Positions 11,735-22,110 of a stretch of DNA of 64,000 nucleotides are shown in pieces. Origin of the DNA: Cladopsammia gracilis (taxonomy: Eukaryota; Cnidaria; Anthozoa; Scleractinia; Dendrophylliidae); the NCBI GenBank assembly GCA_022457155.1, contig JAJGOT010000037.1, forward strand, positions 2,036,001 through 2,100,000, given 5' to 3'. Numbering within the stretch: position 1 is the first letter of the stretch; each line of letters starts with the position of its first letter. Made by a program: the position numbers and the translations under genes. The notes beneath the pieces were generated by a model. That model worked only from the letters and a program-made list of their open reading frames with translations. It did no database searches and had not been told where the DNA came from.

Positions 11735-12772
11735 AACAGCGTCGCACTTTGAACAAGCTTAACTAAGGTGAAACTTAACTAAGGTGAAAGGTTGGAAGCA
11801 CAAGAATTAAAATTGACGAACGGGCTATTTTCAATTTTAGCAATTCTCAAAAACAGTATTACGCGACCGCCTGCACAGTACATTTTTTATAGACCGTACA
11901 AAAGTTCACAAAAACAACTTTTCTCTGTCTAGAATAAATAGTACCACTAGTTTCCGAATAAAATACAGTTTATGTTTGTCAAAAATTGCCGGGAGAAACT
12001 GATTTGAAAATCAAAAATTGCAAAAATACACAAACATATTTGCATAAGGCGATGCGAGTGAAGATAGAACTGTACTATAAAATCAAAGTCTTGTTTTGTT
12101 TACATAAAATCGCTTTTCAATCTATCTAATGAATGAACAAACACATAAAAATGGACAACACAATCTTCTTTCGAAAAAAATTATTCAAATCTCCATTAGT
12201 TTACGTTTAAAAGCAAAACGCGTACCATTTAATTATAGCTCATCGAGTTCAAGCTCTTTCTTCGATGAAATTCAAGAGATCGATACAACTAAATTTAGGC
12301 ACGTTTTAAAATCAATTCTCCAAAACTAACAATAACGCTAATAAACGTCACTCACAGTACAGATTGATATCAACATAAATTCTCATCGAAAACTGTAATT
12401 TGTTTTACCTTTAAGTTCCTCGCTTGCTTGGAAATTCAAATCTCCGCTTCTGGTTTTGAAATCCGTAGAAAACAAACATATCCCGCATTGATAAAAACGT
12501 AATACATGAAGTTCCTCGAAGTAAGATTTTATCCCTGAAAGCTCGTCTTTTTCCACAAAAGCGGCTTCTGAGTATACCTTAATTAGTATCCCTGTCTTGA
12601 GTAGCAAACCGCGAAAAAATGCGGGAAAATAACGAGTTTAATTCACGGCTAGACACAACAAAACAACTACAGTGTTTAGGGAAACATTCCGCTAGCCAAG
12701 ATCACGGCATAGGTTCTATGAGTATGGAGCTGCGCAGCCAGGCCTTCGGCCTGGCAAGTGCTCCGCTATAAT
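11735..12772 (+). repeat. About 1-kb dispersed repeat, copy 1
   Basis: The same sequence is found in opposite orientation at 44499-45630 and in part at 48012-48325. Shared blocks include CTTAACTAAGGTGAAAGGT, TTACGCGACCG.CTGCACAGTA and a segment reading LLKTGILIK.YSEAA on one strand. Ends look like short inverted AGCGGAGC words, and one end carries a GGCCTTCGGCC hairpin. Non-autonomous element of unknown class. Confidence 0.65.
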
Positions 12773-12835
12773 TAATATGAAATATTTGACTCTTACTCGT
12801 ACATATAGAAAAAACAATTTTAAATTCAGAAATAG

Positions 12836-13001
12836 TAAATGATAACAACGAGCATTTTAACAAGTTTAAAAATAATTAATAGATAATTACTTCGGCTCGC
12901 AGCATTATTAGCTGCCTGCAATATACCTAATAATGCTGTGAGCCGAAGTAATTATCTATTTATTATTTTTAAATTTGTTAAAATGCTCGTTGTTATCATT
13001 T
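12836..13001. repeat. Foldback MITE, near-perfect 75-bp arms
   Basis: AAATGATAACAACGAGCATT at the left is mirrored at the right end, and pairing runs through ACTTCGGCTCGCAGCATTAT to a 17-base loop. The arms are almost identical, indicating a young insertion. Confidence 0.75.
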
Positions 13002-13831
13002 AATTAGTAACTGTTCCTCATCAAAACCCATTGTTTTCTCTCTGCATTGTATATTCGATTTTAACCTAACCACCCCTTTGGTTGTTGTATTGATTTTGAA
13101 TACAGCTATAACAACGAAATTAGCACTTATTGTTGCTACGTATACAGTGCGGTGGCCATATGTAACCTCCAAATCCACAGTTGTAGTAGATGTAAAAGTT
13201 CGATTCTGGCTCAAAAAATCCATCCCCCCAACTTCCGCAGATCCTCTTTTCTATCCCCTTAAAAATCCCCTCAAAAATCATCCGCTAAATTTACCGCTCT
13301 CTCAAAATAATCCATCAAAAATTCACAGTCAATCTATCCCCAAACTTCCGCAGACCTTCTTTCTCATCCCCTCAAAAATCCACAGTGCAACATCTTCACC
13401 TCCTCCATCCCCTAAATATCTAGCAGCCACTCCAATCCGCTTTAAATTGCACAGAATTGACTTGAAAAAATCACAACAAAGCTTTTTTGACTGCCAATCA
13501 CAGTCAAAAAAATCAGGTGTTTGGCTGAATTCTCCAGTGCCCCCAAGCAAGAGTGCTAATTCCATCTTCGCATACGAATCTTTTATCGTCGTTTGCACTC
13601 AAAGCAATTTTGTTTACTGTCTGCGAATACATTTCATGTTTTTGACTTCTGATAACATTCTATGATGTAATAAAACTTTCCCTTGTCATGTGGCCTGTTT
13701 TAACCAATCAGAAATTGTATTATGCATAATACACTCTCAACCACTCACAAATTGGCTTACGCGTTGGCCGATTTTTTCAATGACCTATTTTTAGCCATGT
13801 TAAATTAATGGCTTACGCGTGAGCCGATTTT
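13002..13831. other. No gene seen; left flank of the Polinton
   Basis: A frame at 13078-13665 is open only because of CCT/AAA-rich simple sequence (CCCCTCAAAAATCC words). Two copies of GGCTTACGCGT(T/G)(G/A)GCCGATTTTTT at about 13752 and 13811 could lie near the Polinton terminus, but no terminal inverted repeat partner was found. Confidence 0.4.
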
Positions 13832-14745
13832 TTAGGCAAGCTTTTGAACATCACTCAACGGTATCCACGAATTAAATTTGTCGGAATAGGCTTTCCACTT
13901 AACCAAAGCTTTCTTTTTCATGTGATCGCGGCGAATAACCTTTTCAATGCGGAAAACATCCTGAGTCGTCGGTTGCAATTCAGGTTCGTAAAATGACCCA
14001 ATTATTTTTTTTCTTCTAACAGATCAACTAATTTATACGTTACCGGTTTTGTGTTCAATATTTGGTCAATAACAAATATCTCTTCTGACCAGTTCGGTGT
14101 GAAACCTTTGTCGAATATCTTCCGTTTATATTTTGAAATTCTCACCCTATCGCCGACTTTAAATTTTGCTGGGGTATGTTTAGAATAAAGTAAATCGCCA
14201 TATAAGTTAGCAAAAACCTTAGACTCATTGCTAATTAAACTTGCCTCTGCGGGAGACATTCGAATGCTTGAGTGAAAACTGTGATTATATTGATCCACTA
14301 AATTGTCAAGTTTGTCAAAATAAATTGTGTTATTGTTCGCAGAAAAAAGCTTCCAGAGTTTCGTTTTTATTGATCGGTTCCAGCGCTCAACAACCGACGA
14401 TTTTTCTTCGTTCTCTGTCGTATATAAAGTTATCCCATTCTTATCAAGCAGATCTTTCATTGTTCTGTTGAAAAACGCACTTCCTTTGTCACTCCAAAGC
14501 ATTTGCGGTTTTCGTTTCGTTTTAAATATATCTTTAAAAGCATCAGCAACCGACTGTCCTCGCTTGTCTTTCAGTGGCCGTATCCAACCATATTTTGAGA
14601 AGACATCGATCACCATCAGGAGGTATTTAAAGCCTTTGTTCCACTTCGAAAATTTATGCATCTCGACTAAATCCGCGGCCCAGATCTTGTCAACTCCATA
14701 TGCAATAACTCGTCGTTTTGGAAAGCGCCGCCGGATTGGTTTATG
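13832..14745 (-). pseudogene. Polinton integrase (rve) with C-terminal chromodomain
   Basis: The core reads WAADLVEM (first catalytic Asp, just upstream of 14661), VIDVFSKYGW, MLWSDKGSAFFN (second Asp) and NEEKSSVVERWNR (Glu), giving the DDE triad of retroviral-type integrases. An HSSIRMSPAEA segment and a KVGDRVRISK SH3-like stretch follow. After a frameshift in a T run near 14006-14018 the frame continues FRIEKVIRRDHMKKKALVKW..., a chromodomain that ends at 13832. An in-frame TAA at 14746-14748 breaks the 5' side. It would insert the element into host DNA. The chromodomain is usual for Polinton integrases and probably guides targeting to chromatin. Confidence 0.85.
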
Positions 14746-15063
14746 TTATTCATCGCTTAGGCTTCGGGCCCAATCCGTACTCGAAACCTTCTGCCGTTTT
14801 TTGAATTTGAAACCCCAAGCCCAAGTTTTTGCTTCGTGTTACCACTGATTTCACTGTTACGCGACCCTTCGAATCAAAACTACTTTGAGCAATTTAAATT
14901 TACTCTGCCGTCAATCATACCTAGTAGGAGGAGTTTGTATACTCCTGATTTGCATCGGGCATATTAAATTAGTGAGCTCCTCTAGCGTTGGACGTTTTAT
15001 CGGCTTCAAAAGTTTGCATCGAAAAAAAATTCTACGACTAGGGGACTGGGGAAAACCTTCAAC

Positions 15064-15410
15064 TTCCATGGAATATTTAATTTAGATGCTGGCGAAATCG
15101 ATACCGCTGGTGAGCCGAGAAGTGTGAGCTTTTCCTGTTGTTTACAGTTACGGTCGACCGGTCATGCATCAACGGTAATAATATGCAAATGTAAACTGAC
15201 ATTATGTATGTGGAAAACGAATGTGGTAACGACGGAAAATACCGGTATTTTCCGTCGTTACTACATTCATACTGTCAGTTTACATTGGCATATTATTACC
15301 GTTGATGCGTGACCGGTCGACCGTAACTGTAAACAACAGGAAAAGCTCAAACTTCTCGGCTCGCCAGCGGAGTCGATTTCGCCAGCATCTAAATGAAATA
15401 TTCCATGGAA
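15064..15410. repeat. Perfect-centre palindromic foldback element
   Basis: TTCCATGGAATATTTAATTT at the left pairs with AAATGAAATATTCCATGGAA at the right. The arms meet at a spacerless centre GACGGAAAATACCGGTATTT around 15232-15258. About 347 bp and noncoding. Confidence 0.75.
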
Positions 15411-15530
15411 GTAGAAGAAATGGTAAAATTGCAGCCAGGATTCATAACTATAAACTGGAAAGGAGTTGACACTGGCTTGGTTAAAAAAACGTAAAAGTTG
15501 CTAACAACTAAAACGTTTTCTGTTTGTAAA

Positions 15531-15575
15531 AATAGACGTTTCGACTACAAAAACTCGAGTCTTCATCAGTGATGA
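15531..15575 (-). ncRNA. Hammerhead-like ribozyme core (degenerate stem I)
   Basis: The minus strand reads CTGATGA, a GACT...AGTC stem II, GAAAC and GTC. Helix III would be the self-complementary ACGT, usable only by dimerisation. Stem I pairing is weak, so activity is doubtful. Confidence 0.4.
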
Positions 15576-15667
15576 CAATTAACACATAACATGCAAATAT
15601 ATATAGTCTACAAATTATGCAGATATGCTGGTATATTGGCACCATGGCGACGTGACGACTTGAGAAC

Positions 15668-15958
15668 TCAATAAGTGAATAGAGGTGTAAACATCCGGAA
15701 TTTCCACGTGATCGTTCCCTGAATTCTGATCTCTAAGGGAATACAGGCTTCTAAAAAGAGTCGTTTGTGATAATTAGTGGCTTTGTTTACGATTTCAATG
15801 TTATCAAAATCTATAGCGTGATCTAATTCGAAAACATGTTGAGCAATCTTGGAGATGCGATCAAATGTTTTAACAGCTCGTTTGTGTTCGGTGACTCTCG
15901 TCTTGATTGATCTTCCGGTTTGTCCATAGTACACGAAATCGACTATATATATTTGCAT
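15668..15958 (-). CDS. Penelope GIY-YIG endonuclease fragment
   Basis: The 96-residue frame has YYGQTGRSIKTRVTEH near its start, matching the GIY-YIG nuclease core (aromatic-GxTGxS...RxxEH). QHVFELDHAIDF and a conserved NYHKRLFLEA helix with the metal-binding Glu follow. This is the C-terminal endonuclease of a Penelope-like reverse transcriptase, which nicks target DNA for priming. The RT domain is absent because the copy is 5'-truncated. The coding frame of this part is intact. Confidence 0.75.
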   Translation of the reverse strand: MQIYIVDFVYYGQTGRSIKTRVTEHKRAVKTFDRISKIAQHVFELDHAIDFDNIEIVNKATNYHKRLFLEACIPLEIRIQGTITWKFRMFTPLFTY

Positions 15959-15975
15959 GTTATGTGTTAATTGTC

Positions 15976-16018
15976 ATCACTGATGAAGACTCGAGTTTTT
16001 GTAGTCGAAACGTCTATT
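15976..16018 (+). ncRNA. Hammerhead-like ribozyme core (mirror copy)
   Basis: Inverted duplicate of the motif at 15531-15575, with the same CTGATGA / GAAACGTC core and weak stem I. Confidence 0.4.
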
Positions 16019-16951
16019 TTTACAAACAGAAAACGTTTTAGTTCTTAGCAACTTTTACGTTTTTTTATTCAAGCCAGTGTCAACTCCTTTTCAGTTTGAA
16101 GTTGAAGAAGGTTTTCCCCATCTCTAGTCGTCGAATTTTTTTCGATGCAAACTTTTGAAGCCGATAAAACGTCCAACGCCAGAGGAGCTCACTAATTTAA
16201 TATGCCCGATGCAAATCAGGAGTATACAAACTCCTCCTACTAGGTATGACTGACGGCAGAGTAAATTGAAATTGCTCAAAGTGGTTTTGATTCGAAGGGT
16301 CGCGTAACAGTGAAATCAGTGGTAATAATGAATCTTGCCGTTTGGCCCCATTTTGGCATGTCGCCATAGGGGATCTTGTCAAGTTCAGCAACCATTTGCC
16401 TGTCGCAGTCTGACTTTGTCAGCAGCTTCGCTGAGTCGCCTTTGTTTGTCTTGCCTGTCTTCACTCTGTCATAACAAATGTCATGATAAGCCGAAATTTC
16501 ATCTACTTTGTTATATGGCAGATCATTCCATTTCAGGACTTCACCTGTTTCAGGATCGTATTCCAGTTGTCTTTTTAAGGGATTGTAGGGGCCCATATAT
16601 TTATATTTACCTGGAGTGAAGCCGCCTTTTGGCCGCGGTAATTTCCCAATAAGTGCATGCGCGTCGAACCCGCTACCGTCAAGCAAGATCTTTTCTGTCT
16701 GTTTTATATTTTTTTATTTGGCCTTATTTGCGTTCATAGTTGATCTAATGCTTGACTACCGACGTTTTGTATCATTGGAGTTAGTTTTTCCAATCCATAA
16801 TTCAAGATATTTTTCTGAGCGGTTTTATTTCTTAGCAACTCACTGGCACCATAGCGACCCATTTCAACTGTATTTTTCCCGATCCAAGGCAACGCATGCG
16901 TGAAACCTGACAGTGCTAATTCACCAAAGCCCCCGCCGCGCGGAGGCCGCG

Positions 16952-17108
16952 TCAGTTTCCCGATTGTTTAACAAATCTTGTCTTCTTTATTCCGCATGAT
17001 GCGCAATGGCAAAACCACATGGGCTTCCCATTTTTTTGCAACCGTATAACCCGACGGGTCTACACATCCCGTAACTCGTTTCTCTTTAACGCAATATGAT
17101 GATTCCAT
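16952..17108 (-). pseudogene. Small zinc-ribbon protein of the Polinton
   Basis: It starts at an ATG 3 bp past the protease stop (about 17108) and reads MESSYCVKEKRVTG. After a shift in an A run it reads FCHCASCGIKKTRFVKQSGN and ends with TGA. Paired cysteines (C, C..C..C) and about 50 residues match small DUF5679-like zinc-ribbon proteins often found in Polintons and related viruses. The function of the family is unclear; nucleic-acid binding is inferred. Confidence 0.55.
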
Positions 17109-17110
17109 TT

Positions 17111-17590
17111 TTAATTGAAATATTCTTTTATGAATTTCTCATTTTTCATTGGATGGTTTAAATCAAACACTTTGAGACAATCATAAAATGATTTTTCATG
17201 AATATTATCTAGGAAATATAAACAATAATATCTACATCGCACAGAATTGATGTCTTGAATCGGATGGCCGTAATTATAGACAAACTCCTTTTTAATTTTC
17301 TTGCATAATCTACAAATTCAATTGGAGGTGGCAAGCAGAATGAATCAAAATAATAAGCGTGTTTGCCACCTACAAATGTTGCGACCCAATGTGTTCCGTT
17401 TCCAACAGAATCATCTAAATTAATTATACAACCACCAGAGTTATGAATATGATCTTTTGAGTCTCTTGAAAAGATTCCTTTGAAATTGGGGATTTTCAGA
17501 AACCTCACCCACTCAAGAATATCAAAGTTTGAAAATGGAATATCTTTGAACGCGGGCTTGTTCTTCACAGAATCAACCCTATTCCGGGAA
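17111..17590 (-). pseudogene. Adenovirus-type cysteine protease (PRO)
   Basis: The frame reads PFSNFDILEWVRFLKIPNF, then GTHWVATF (catalytic His) and AYYFDSFCLPPP (acidic residue). After a shift near 17290 it has HPIQDINSVRCRYYCLYF, holding the Gln and catalytic Cys of the adenain/C5 clan, and ends EKFIKEYFN. This order and spacing are diagnostic of Polinton maturation proteases, which process capsid proteins. The 5' end runs in frame with part of the upstream gene, so the true start is lost or altered. Confidence 0.8.
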
Positions 17591-17599
17591 TGGCGTTGA

Positions 17600-18337
17600 A
17601 GGGGCTGTTCGGTCCTAATAAAAGGCCTTCTCCTTTCAGTCGCGGTCGCTGCGCTCTCGTTCCAGATTTTTTTTTGTCCGCGTCCTTTTCCTTGCTGTTC
17701 CCAGGTTCCAAAAAAGGGAGGCGGTCGATAAGGATAAAGCCCAGGTTTTGGACTCGCCATTAATCCCTCAGCAGCTTTCCTCGGAACTTGAAGCCCTGAC
17801 CCGAACAGTTTCGATGCCAGCTCAATAGCCATCGGGATTCCTATCGCCGCAAGTGTTCCAAGAAGCCCACCATTTATTTGTCGCTGTGTGGGTTTTAGTT
17901 AACTCTTTGACTCTCCCAAGTTGCGGAAGAAAATTATATGGAATTTCAATTCCCTTTCCAAATATTTTATCTATCCCCAGGCTCCCCAAAGCACTCAATG
18001 CTCCAGTCGCAAGATGTGGGGCAACTTTTGAAACCCCTTTTGTTGCAAATGGAAGCAGTTTCGTTCCCAGGGAAATCAATGAAGTCCAAAGACTTCCGCC
18101 TTGTCTGACAGCTTTTCTTATGTGCGTTCTCGAGATGGATATTTCAACCCCCCGCCCTGCATTAATTGCTTTTTGTATTTTGTTTACTTGGGTCTTTGTC
18201 AACATCAGTTCATCGTTCCCTTTCAATTCATTTCTCGAAAGTCTCAATGTAATTGGAGCTGAATTTTTCAGAGCTCTTGCAAGTTTTGTTTTTAAACCTT
18301 TTGACAAGTTTACATGGTATGGAATATAAGACGTCAT
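17600..18337 (-). pseudogene. pVI/pX-like membrane-active capsid-associated protein
   Basis: It begins MTSYIPYHVNLSKGLKTKLA at 18337, then ITLRLSRNEL and LTKTQVNKIQKAINAGRGVE. A basic HIRKAVRQGG segment follows, then a long hydrophobic stretch (LATGALSALGSLGIDKIF). After a shift near 17880 the frame continues with IAIGIPMAIELASKLFGSG and a Pro/Gly-rich tail. Similar proteins recur in cnidarian Polintons. A role comparable to adenoviral pVI/pX (DNA or membrane binding, protease substrate) is inference. It lies between the capsid and protease genes on the same strand. Confidence 0.6.
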
Positions 18338-18366
18338 TTCAATATTTTTATATTGAAATAACCTTT

Positions 18367-19667
18367 TCAAGCCTTTATCAAAAGTTTGTTAGAAGCTGTA
18401 TACAATTCAATTTCTTGTTCATGCAGCACCAAGGCGTTTATTGTGTACTGTGTTGGGTTGGCGCCATTCAGTTCATATCTGAATGTTAAAGAAACGACAC
18501 CATCTTTCACATCATCTTCTTGGTTTCGGAGATCGAAGTAAAGCATTCCATAAAGATTTTTGAAATTTGCTCGAGTAATCAATGGTCCACTCAAATTGTC
18601 ATGATAAGCGGAATTGAATGACATCAAAGCACGGTAAAGCCTAGATTCCTCATCTGTTGTCATTTCTAATTGGGGATAATAAATTGAGTTGTTCAACTCC
18701 AGTTGGGCTCGGCTGAACTGTCGGTGATTTGCACCAATATCGAATGTCTTGAATGTGAATATATTATGGTCTTGACTATTATAAGCTGCTGTTGGAACAA
18801 CCCAAATCAGCACATGCCTAGGTCTTCGAAGCCCCGTGGAAATGCGGAAGTAGTTATTCACAGCTGCTGTTTGCGTTGTTTCATGATGTTCTTTCAAATA
18901 TGTCCACTTTTTCGGTTTCAGATAATCTTCAAGATATTGTTTCAAGCGGTTGCCATTGAAAATTATTTTTGAGCACCACAATCTGAGTTTAGTGACAATA
19001 ACTTTTGAATCTGATGCGGCATTGTTTTTGAAAATCAAGTTGTTATCAGTTTCAAGTTGCAACAAAAGATGTGTTTTAATATTTGGGTGCAGATTGTTTT
19101 TGAAAGCAGCGAAATAACTGTATAAATTCAGAGGAATTGATATTTTGTTGATGTTCCTCCTATCAGTTAGGATTTTGCGCCGGGCAAAACCTTCATTATA
19201 AAATGCCTGAGCTGGTCGTCCTTCTGTTGTTCCTTTTGATGTATCGGGATAGACGAACTGATCCTGCCCAACGGTATCGGCATAGGTTTTCGTGTATTTC
19301 AAGAGCGTCAATGCATTTGCCGATTCATTTGCGCGTAAGTTGTTATAAACTGTTTACCCATTACATTCTACTTGGATTTCTTTTATGAATGTCAGACCAT
19401 TAGTTGTCGTGCAATCTTGGTCACCATTGTTGGCCCCTGCTGGTATTTCAGCACCATCGGCCGTTTGAACAAGCTTAAAGTCAACCTCCAGATATGCATT
19501 ATACCAATCAATCGGATTGGCTTCGGAGGAATTATCTACGTTGAAGCGATAATTAGTTTTTCCTGCCTGTTGTTATTCGCGACATTGTCATTGAGTGGTG
19601 TTACTAGATCATAATATGTATATTCATATCTTTTTACGAATTCCGGGTTTCTAAAGTTCATTGTCAT
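18367..19667 (-). pseudogene. Polinton major capsid protein (double jelly-roll)
   Basis: The long frame 18367-19311 (314 residues) has the capsid segments RRNINKISIPLNLYSYFAAF, LLLQLETDNNLIF and RHVLIWVVPT. It also has YFDLRNQEDDVKDGVVSLTF and ends in a stop at 18367. The first part, from an ATG at 19667 (MTMNFRNPEFVKRYEYTYYD), is separated by a frameshift near 19570 and an in-frame TAA near 19350. The combined length (about 430 codons) and content match the double-jelly-roll capsid proteins of metazoan Polintons, related to the C. elegans F54H12.2 group. It would form the icosahedral shell. Confidence 0.75.
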
Positions 19668-19691
19668 TTTACTTATATAATATTTTATTTT

Positions 19692-20094
19692 TCAGATGAA
19701 ATCATTGTAAACATCTCTCACATATTGGAAACCCAGCTCCGCTGGCAGCTTCGCTGAATCTACCTTTGGTGAGTCCACCTTTGGCTCACTGCGAGCCGCC
19801 TCGGCAGCCCGACTTTGTTTTCTCAGAATTTCACCAATTTCTTTTCCTTTTGTTTCCGGAGCCGCTGGTTTCTTTGTTGTGAATTTATCATAATTTTTTC
19901 CACCAATGACTTGACCAGTCTTTTCGCCAATTTTTTCAGCTCCTTTTTAAACAAGTTTTTCTGCCGCTTTTGAAGCCAACTTCGAAGCTGTTTTGCCGGT
20001 TAATTTAGTTGCAAGTTTCGAGAACATATCCGAACATACCTTCGGCGTAACTTATTACACCGGTATCAGGGTCTCTTTCTCTTCTTTCATCCAT
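19692..20094 (-). pseudogene. Lys/Ala-rich core-like protein
   Basis: It starts MDERRERDPDTGVISYAEG at 20094. After a frameshift it reads KLATKLTGKTASKLASKAAE, then an in-frame TAA. It continues KIGEKTGQVIGGKNYDKF and ends YVRDVYNDFI at 19692. Repeated Lys/Ala/Gly helices with RKQSRAAEAAR suggest a small basic virion protein. No family was assigned with confidence. It sits between the two capsid genes. Confidence 0.5.
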
Positions 20095-20100
20095 TTTAAA

Positions 20101-20832
20101 TTAAATTTCTTTAATTACCGCCGTCAGAGATATATTTACCCCATTCAAATCCACTTCTCTGTTTTCATCATCGGTTATGTAGAAAGTCACTTCAGAAATT
20201 GTTTTGGTATTTATTTTATTCCATAGATAATGTCTTGGTGTAAGTTCAAATGGCATCGCCCGGTCCTTTTTGCTTGTTGAGAACGTAAACAAAACATTAG
20301 ATCAGAGCCCAGAGATAATCGAATCACTCAAAAGAGAGCAGCGAATATATAGTTTATCAACGCTATTTGAAATATTTGGGGATCTAGTCCCATAAGCACT
20401 AGCTGTTAATTTTACAGCATCAAATCCCAAAAGTTTATGGAAATTTCCGCTGTTGGCAAAGTCAATTTGATATGTTGATTCTAGTTTAATGAAAACTTTG
20501 TAAGTTGATAAATTGACAAATATATTAATTCCATAGTCTTTCGCATCATATTTTCCAATGCTATTGTTGATGAAGTTAGTCATATCTTCATAATCATAAA
20601 CTCCCGCGGGAAAGGTGATTGTTTGCCAAGTGTTGCCCCTATCTTTTGAAATCACCAATTTGTTATTGCCGTATTCCGGCCGTATATTATACCAGCTAGC
20701 ATACATCGAAAGATGATCCAAAGCCATATAATGTTGTTTATTATCCTCCAAATCCAGCGCTAGGGTGAACTTCATTTTGTGGGTTTTGTTTTCTTGCATC
20801 AATTGATTTAAAGACAAGTACTCTATTAACAT
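20101..20832 (-). pseudogene. Polinton minor capsid (penton-like) protein
   Basis: The 176-residue frame contains HKMKFTLALDLEDNKQHYMA, SMYASWYNI, FPAGVYDYEDMTNFIN, GNFHKLLGFD and KLYIRCSLLSDSI. It breaks at about 20300, and a second frame continues VLFTFSTSKKDRAMPFE and ISEVTFYITDDENREVDLNG to 20101. This ordering (ligand-strand repeats, LLGF, YIRCSL.SDSI, DLNG) matches the single-jelly-roll minor capsid proteins of cnidarian Polintons. One frameshift or stop breaks it. Confidence 0.65.
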
Positions 20833-20835
20833 CCA

Positions 20836-21268
20836 TTATTTTAAATATTTCTGATAAAATTTTTCATGCATTTGTTGGTCAATTGCGCCTATTTTCAAGA
20901 GTTCATCATTTATTTGGGAAAGATCATTCCTCAAGACTGGCGAGTTGTTTCCAGCAGCCATTGAGCCAATCAAAATCTTCATACGATCCGCCAGCTCTTC
21001 TGGCTTTTGATAGAAGACGACGCCCGATCCCACCATCCTTGATTTTCCTGAGGATTTGTGCGCGGGCATATTAGAAAGTGTGTGTTTAAATCGTTGAAAA
21101 TCCTCACAGCATTCATAGAATATTTTCTTTTCGGATTGAATCTCTTTGTCAACAAATCAATGAGTGATTTGTCTGCATCTTCTTGATAAATCAGTTTCCC
21201 ACCTCTGAAGGCATTAAGCTTCATATCATTGACAAGTTTGGGGACATCGATGAGCAACCCTCCATATA
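20836..21268 (-). pseudogene. Coiled-coil Polinton protein, C-terminal part
   Basis: Continues the gene whose 5' part is at 34601-35358, beyond a 13.3-kb insertion. It reads LLIDVPKLVNDMKLNAFRGG, QEDADKSLIDLLTKRFNPKR, then after a shift near 21070 SGVVFYQKPEELADRMKILI and AAGNNSPVLRNDLSQINDEL. It ends at 20836. Proteins with this arrangement recur in cnidarian Polintons next to the ATPase; no function is known. Confidence 0.6.
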
Positions 21269-22110
21269 CACTGGAAAACTTGAACCATTTACAGACTTCA
21301 CAAAAAATGGTTAAATCTCTGTAAAATGTCTAGATTTCCTTTGTAAATTAAGAACTCTGTAAATGCGCGCATTCAAAGAGTTTTTATAACTCCGTAAAGT
21401 CTGTAAATTTTAACACATTTTCTCCGATAAGATCGCATAAAATGTGTATATAATCTTGCTAAAATCTCTGTGAATTTGATGTAGAATTTACAGAGATTTT
21501 ATGCGACAAACAAATGTCTGTAAAATCTCTTTACTTTCTCTGTAAAAATTACACGAGAAAACAATCTCTGTAAACCCGTAAACATAAAATCTCCATGTTA
21601 TCTCTGTAAAAAGTGAGCGAAAAAAAGTGCATGAAATGTCTGTGAAACGTCTGTAAAATGGATACAAAACAACTACACAAAATGTTAATGTAAAGTACAT
21701 AAAATGTTTGTAAAATGTAGATATTTAATGCACAAAATCTTAGCAAAATGTTCACGTATTCTCTGTAAATTAAGCATTAAAAAGTGAGCGAAGAAAGTGC
21801 ATGAAATGTCTGTAAAATGTATGCAAAAAAACTACACAAAATGTTAATGTAAAGTACATAAAATGTTTGTAAAATGTAGATATTTTAATGTACAAAATCT
21901 TAGCAAAATGTTCACGTTTTCTCTGTAAATTAAGCACGTAAAAGGGACGCGTGAACAGTGCACAACATAAAATGTCAATAAAATATCTGTAAAAAGTTAA
22001 CGATACTAAACAAAATGTTAGTAAAATGTCCCCGATAAGAGCACAAAAAAATGTCACAAAAGAGTTCATGTCTGTAAAAATGTAGAAAAATTTATATTGC
22101 AACTACATAA
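21269..22110. repeat. Left subterminal repeat field of the 13.3-kb element
   Basis: Dense CTCTGTAAA / TTTACAGA words in both orientations. A segment of about 165 bp is duplicated in tandem (about 21612-21770 and 21779-21935; shared words AAAAAGTGAGCGAA.AAAGTG and AAAATGTTAATGTAAAGTAC). Confidence 0.75.

Larger units (their letters stand above)
15452..16097 (-). mobile_element. Penelope-like element, 5'-truncated, with inverted terminal copy
   Basis: The 160-bp flanks (15452-15615 and 15940-16097) are inverted copies of each other and surround a GIY-YIG endonuclease frame. Inverted partial copies at one end are a hallmark of Penelope-like elements. Both flanks carry a hammerhead-like core (CTGATGA ... 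CGAAACGTC). Confidence 0.75.
14842..16322. mobile_element. TA-target DNA element with long inverted arms, hosting two nested insertions
   Basis: Ends are CCACTGATTTCACTGTTACG and its reverse complement; the arms (14842-15065 and 16100-16322) pair over about 220 bp. TA is duplicated at 14840-14841 and 16323-16324. The duplication is confirmed because the interrupted gene's frame continues when one TA and the element are ignored. The centre is filled by a foldback element (15064-15410) and a Penelope copy (15452-16097). Tc1/mariner-like targeting is inferred from TA alone. Confidence 0.75.
14757..16930 (-). pseudogene. Polinton VP1-like protein with phospholipase A2 domain, split by an insertion
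   Basis: The main part (about 16930-16325) has a Gly-rich start, a helical segment and then YMGPYNPL (Ca-binding-loop-like). AYHDICYDRVKTG follows with the His-Asp pair of secreted and parvovirus-type PLA2 domains, then KSDCDRQMVAELD. The frame is cut at 16324 by a TA-target element (14842-16322) and resumes on its other side in a short basic tail ending at 14757. A frameshift and stop also separate the N-terminal part near 16690-16720. In related viruses such domains act on endosomal membrane during entry; that function is inferred from the family. Confidence 0.65.

Noticed and set aside
11458..11762. 101-residue plus-strand frame across the MAM exon
   Set aside because: It lies antisense to a MAM exon with proper splice sites.
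13078..13665. 195-residue Pro/Lys-rich frame
   Set aside because: Composed of CCCCTCAAAAATCC-type simple repeats; no domain and no coding signals.
14327..14848. 173-residue plus-strand frame
   Set aside because: Antisense shadow of the integrase, whose catalytic motifs are unambiguous on the minus strand.
21488..22102. Cys/Phe/Thr-rich minus-strand frames (ILQTFYRHFMHF-type)
   Set aside because: Translations of the CTGTAAAATGT repeat field.
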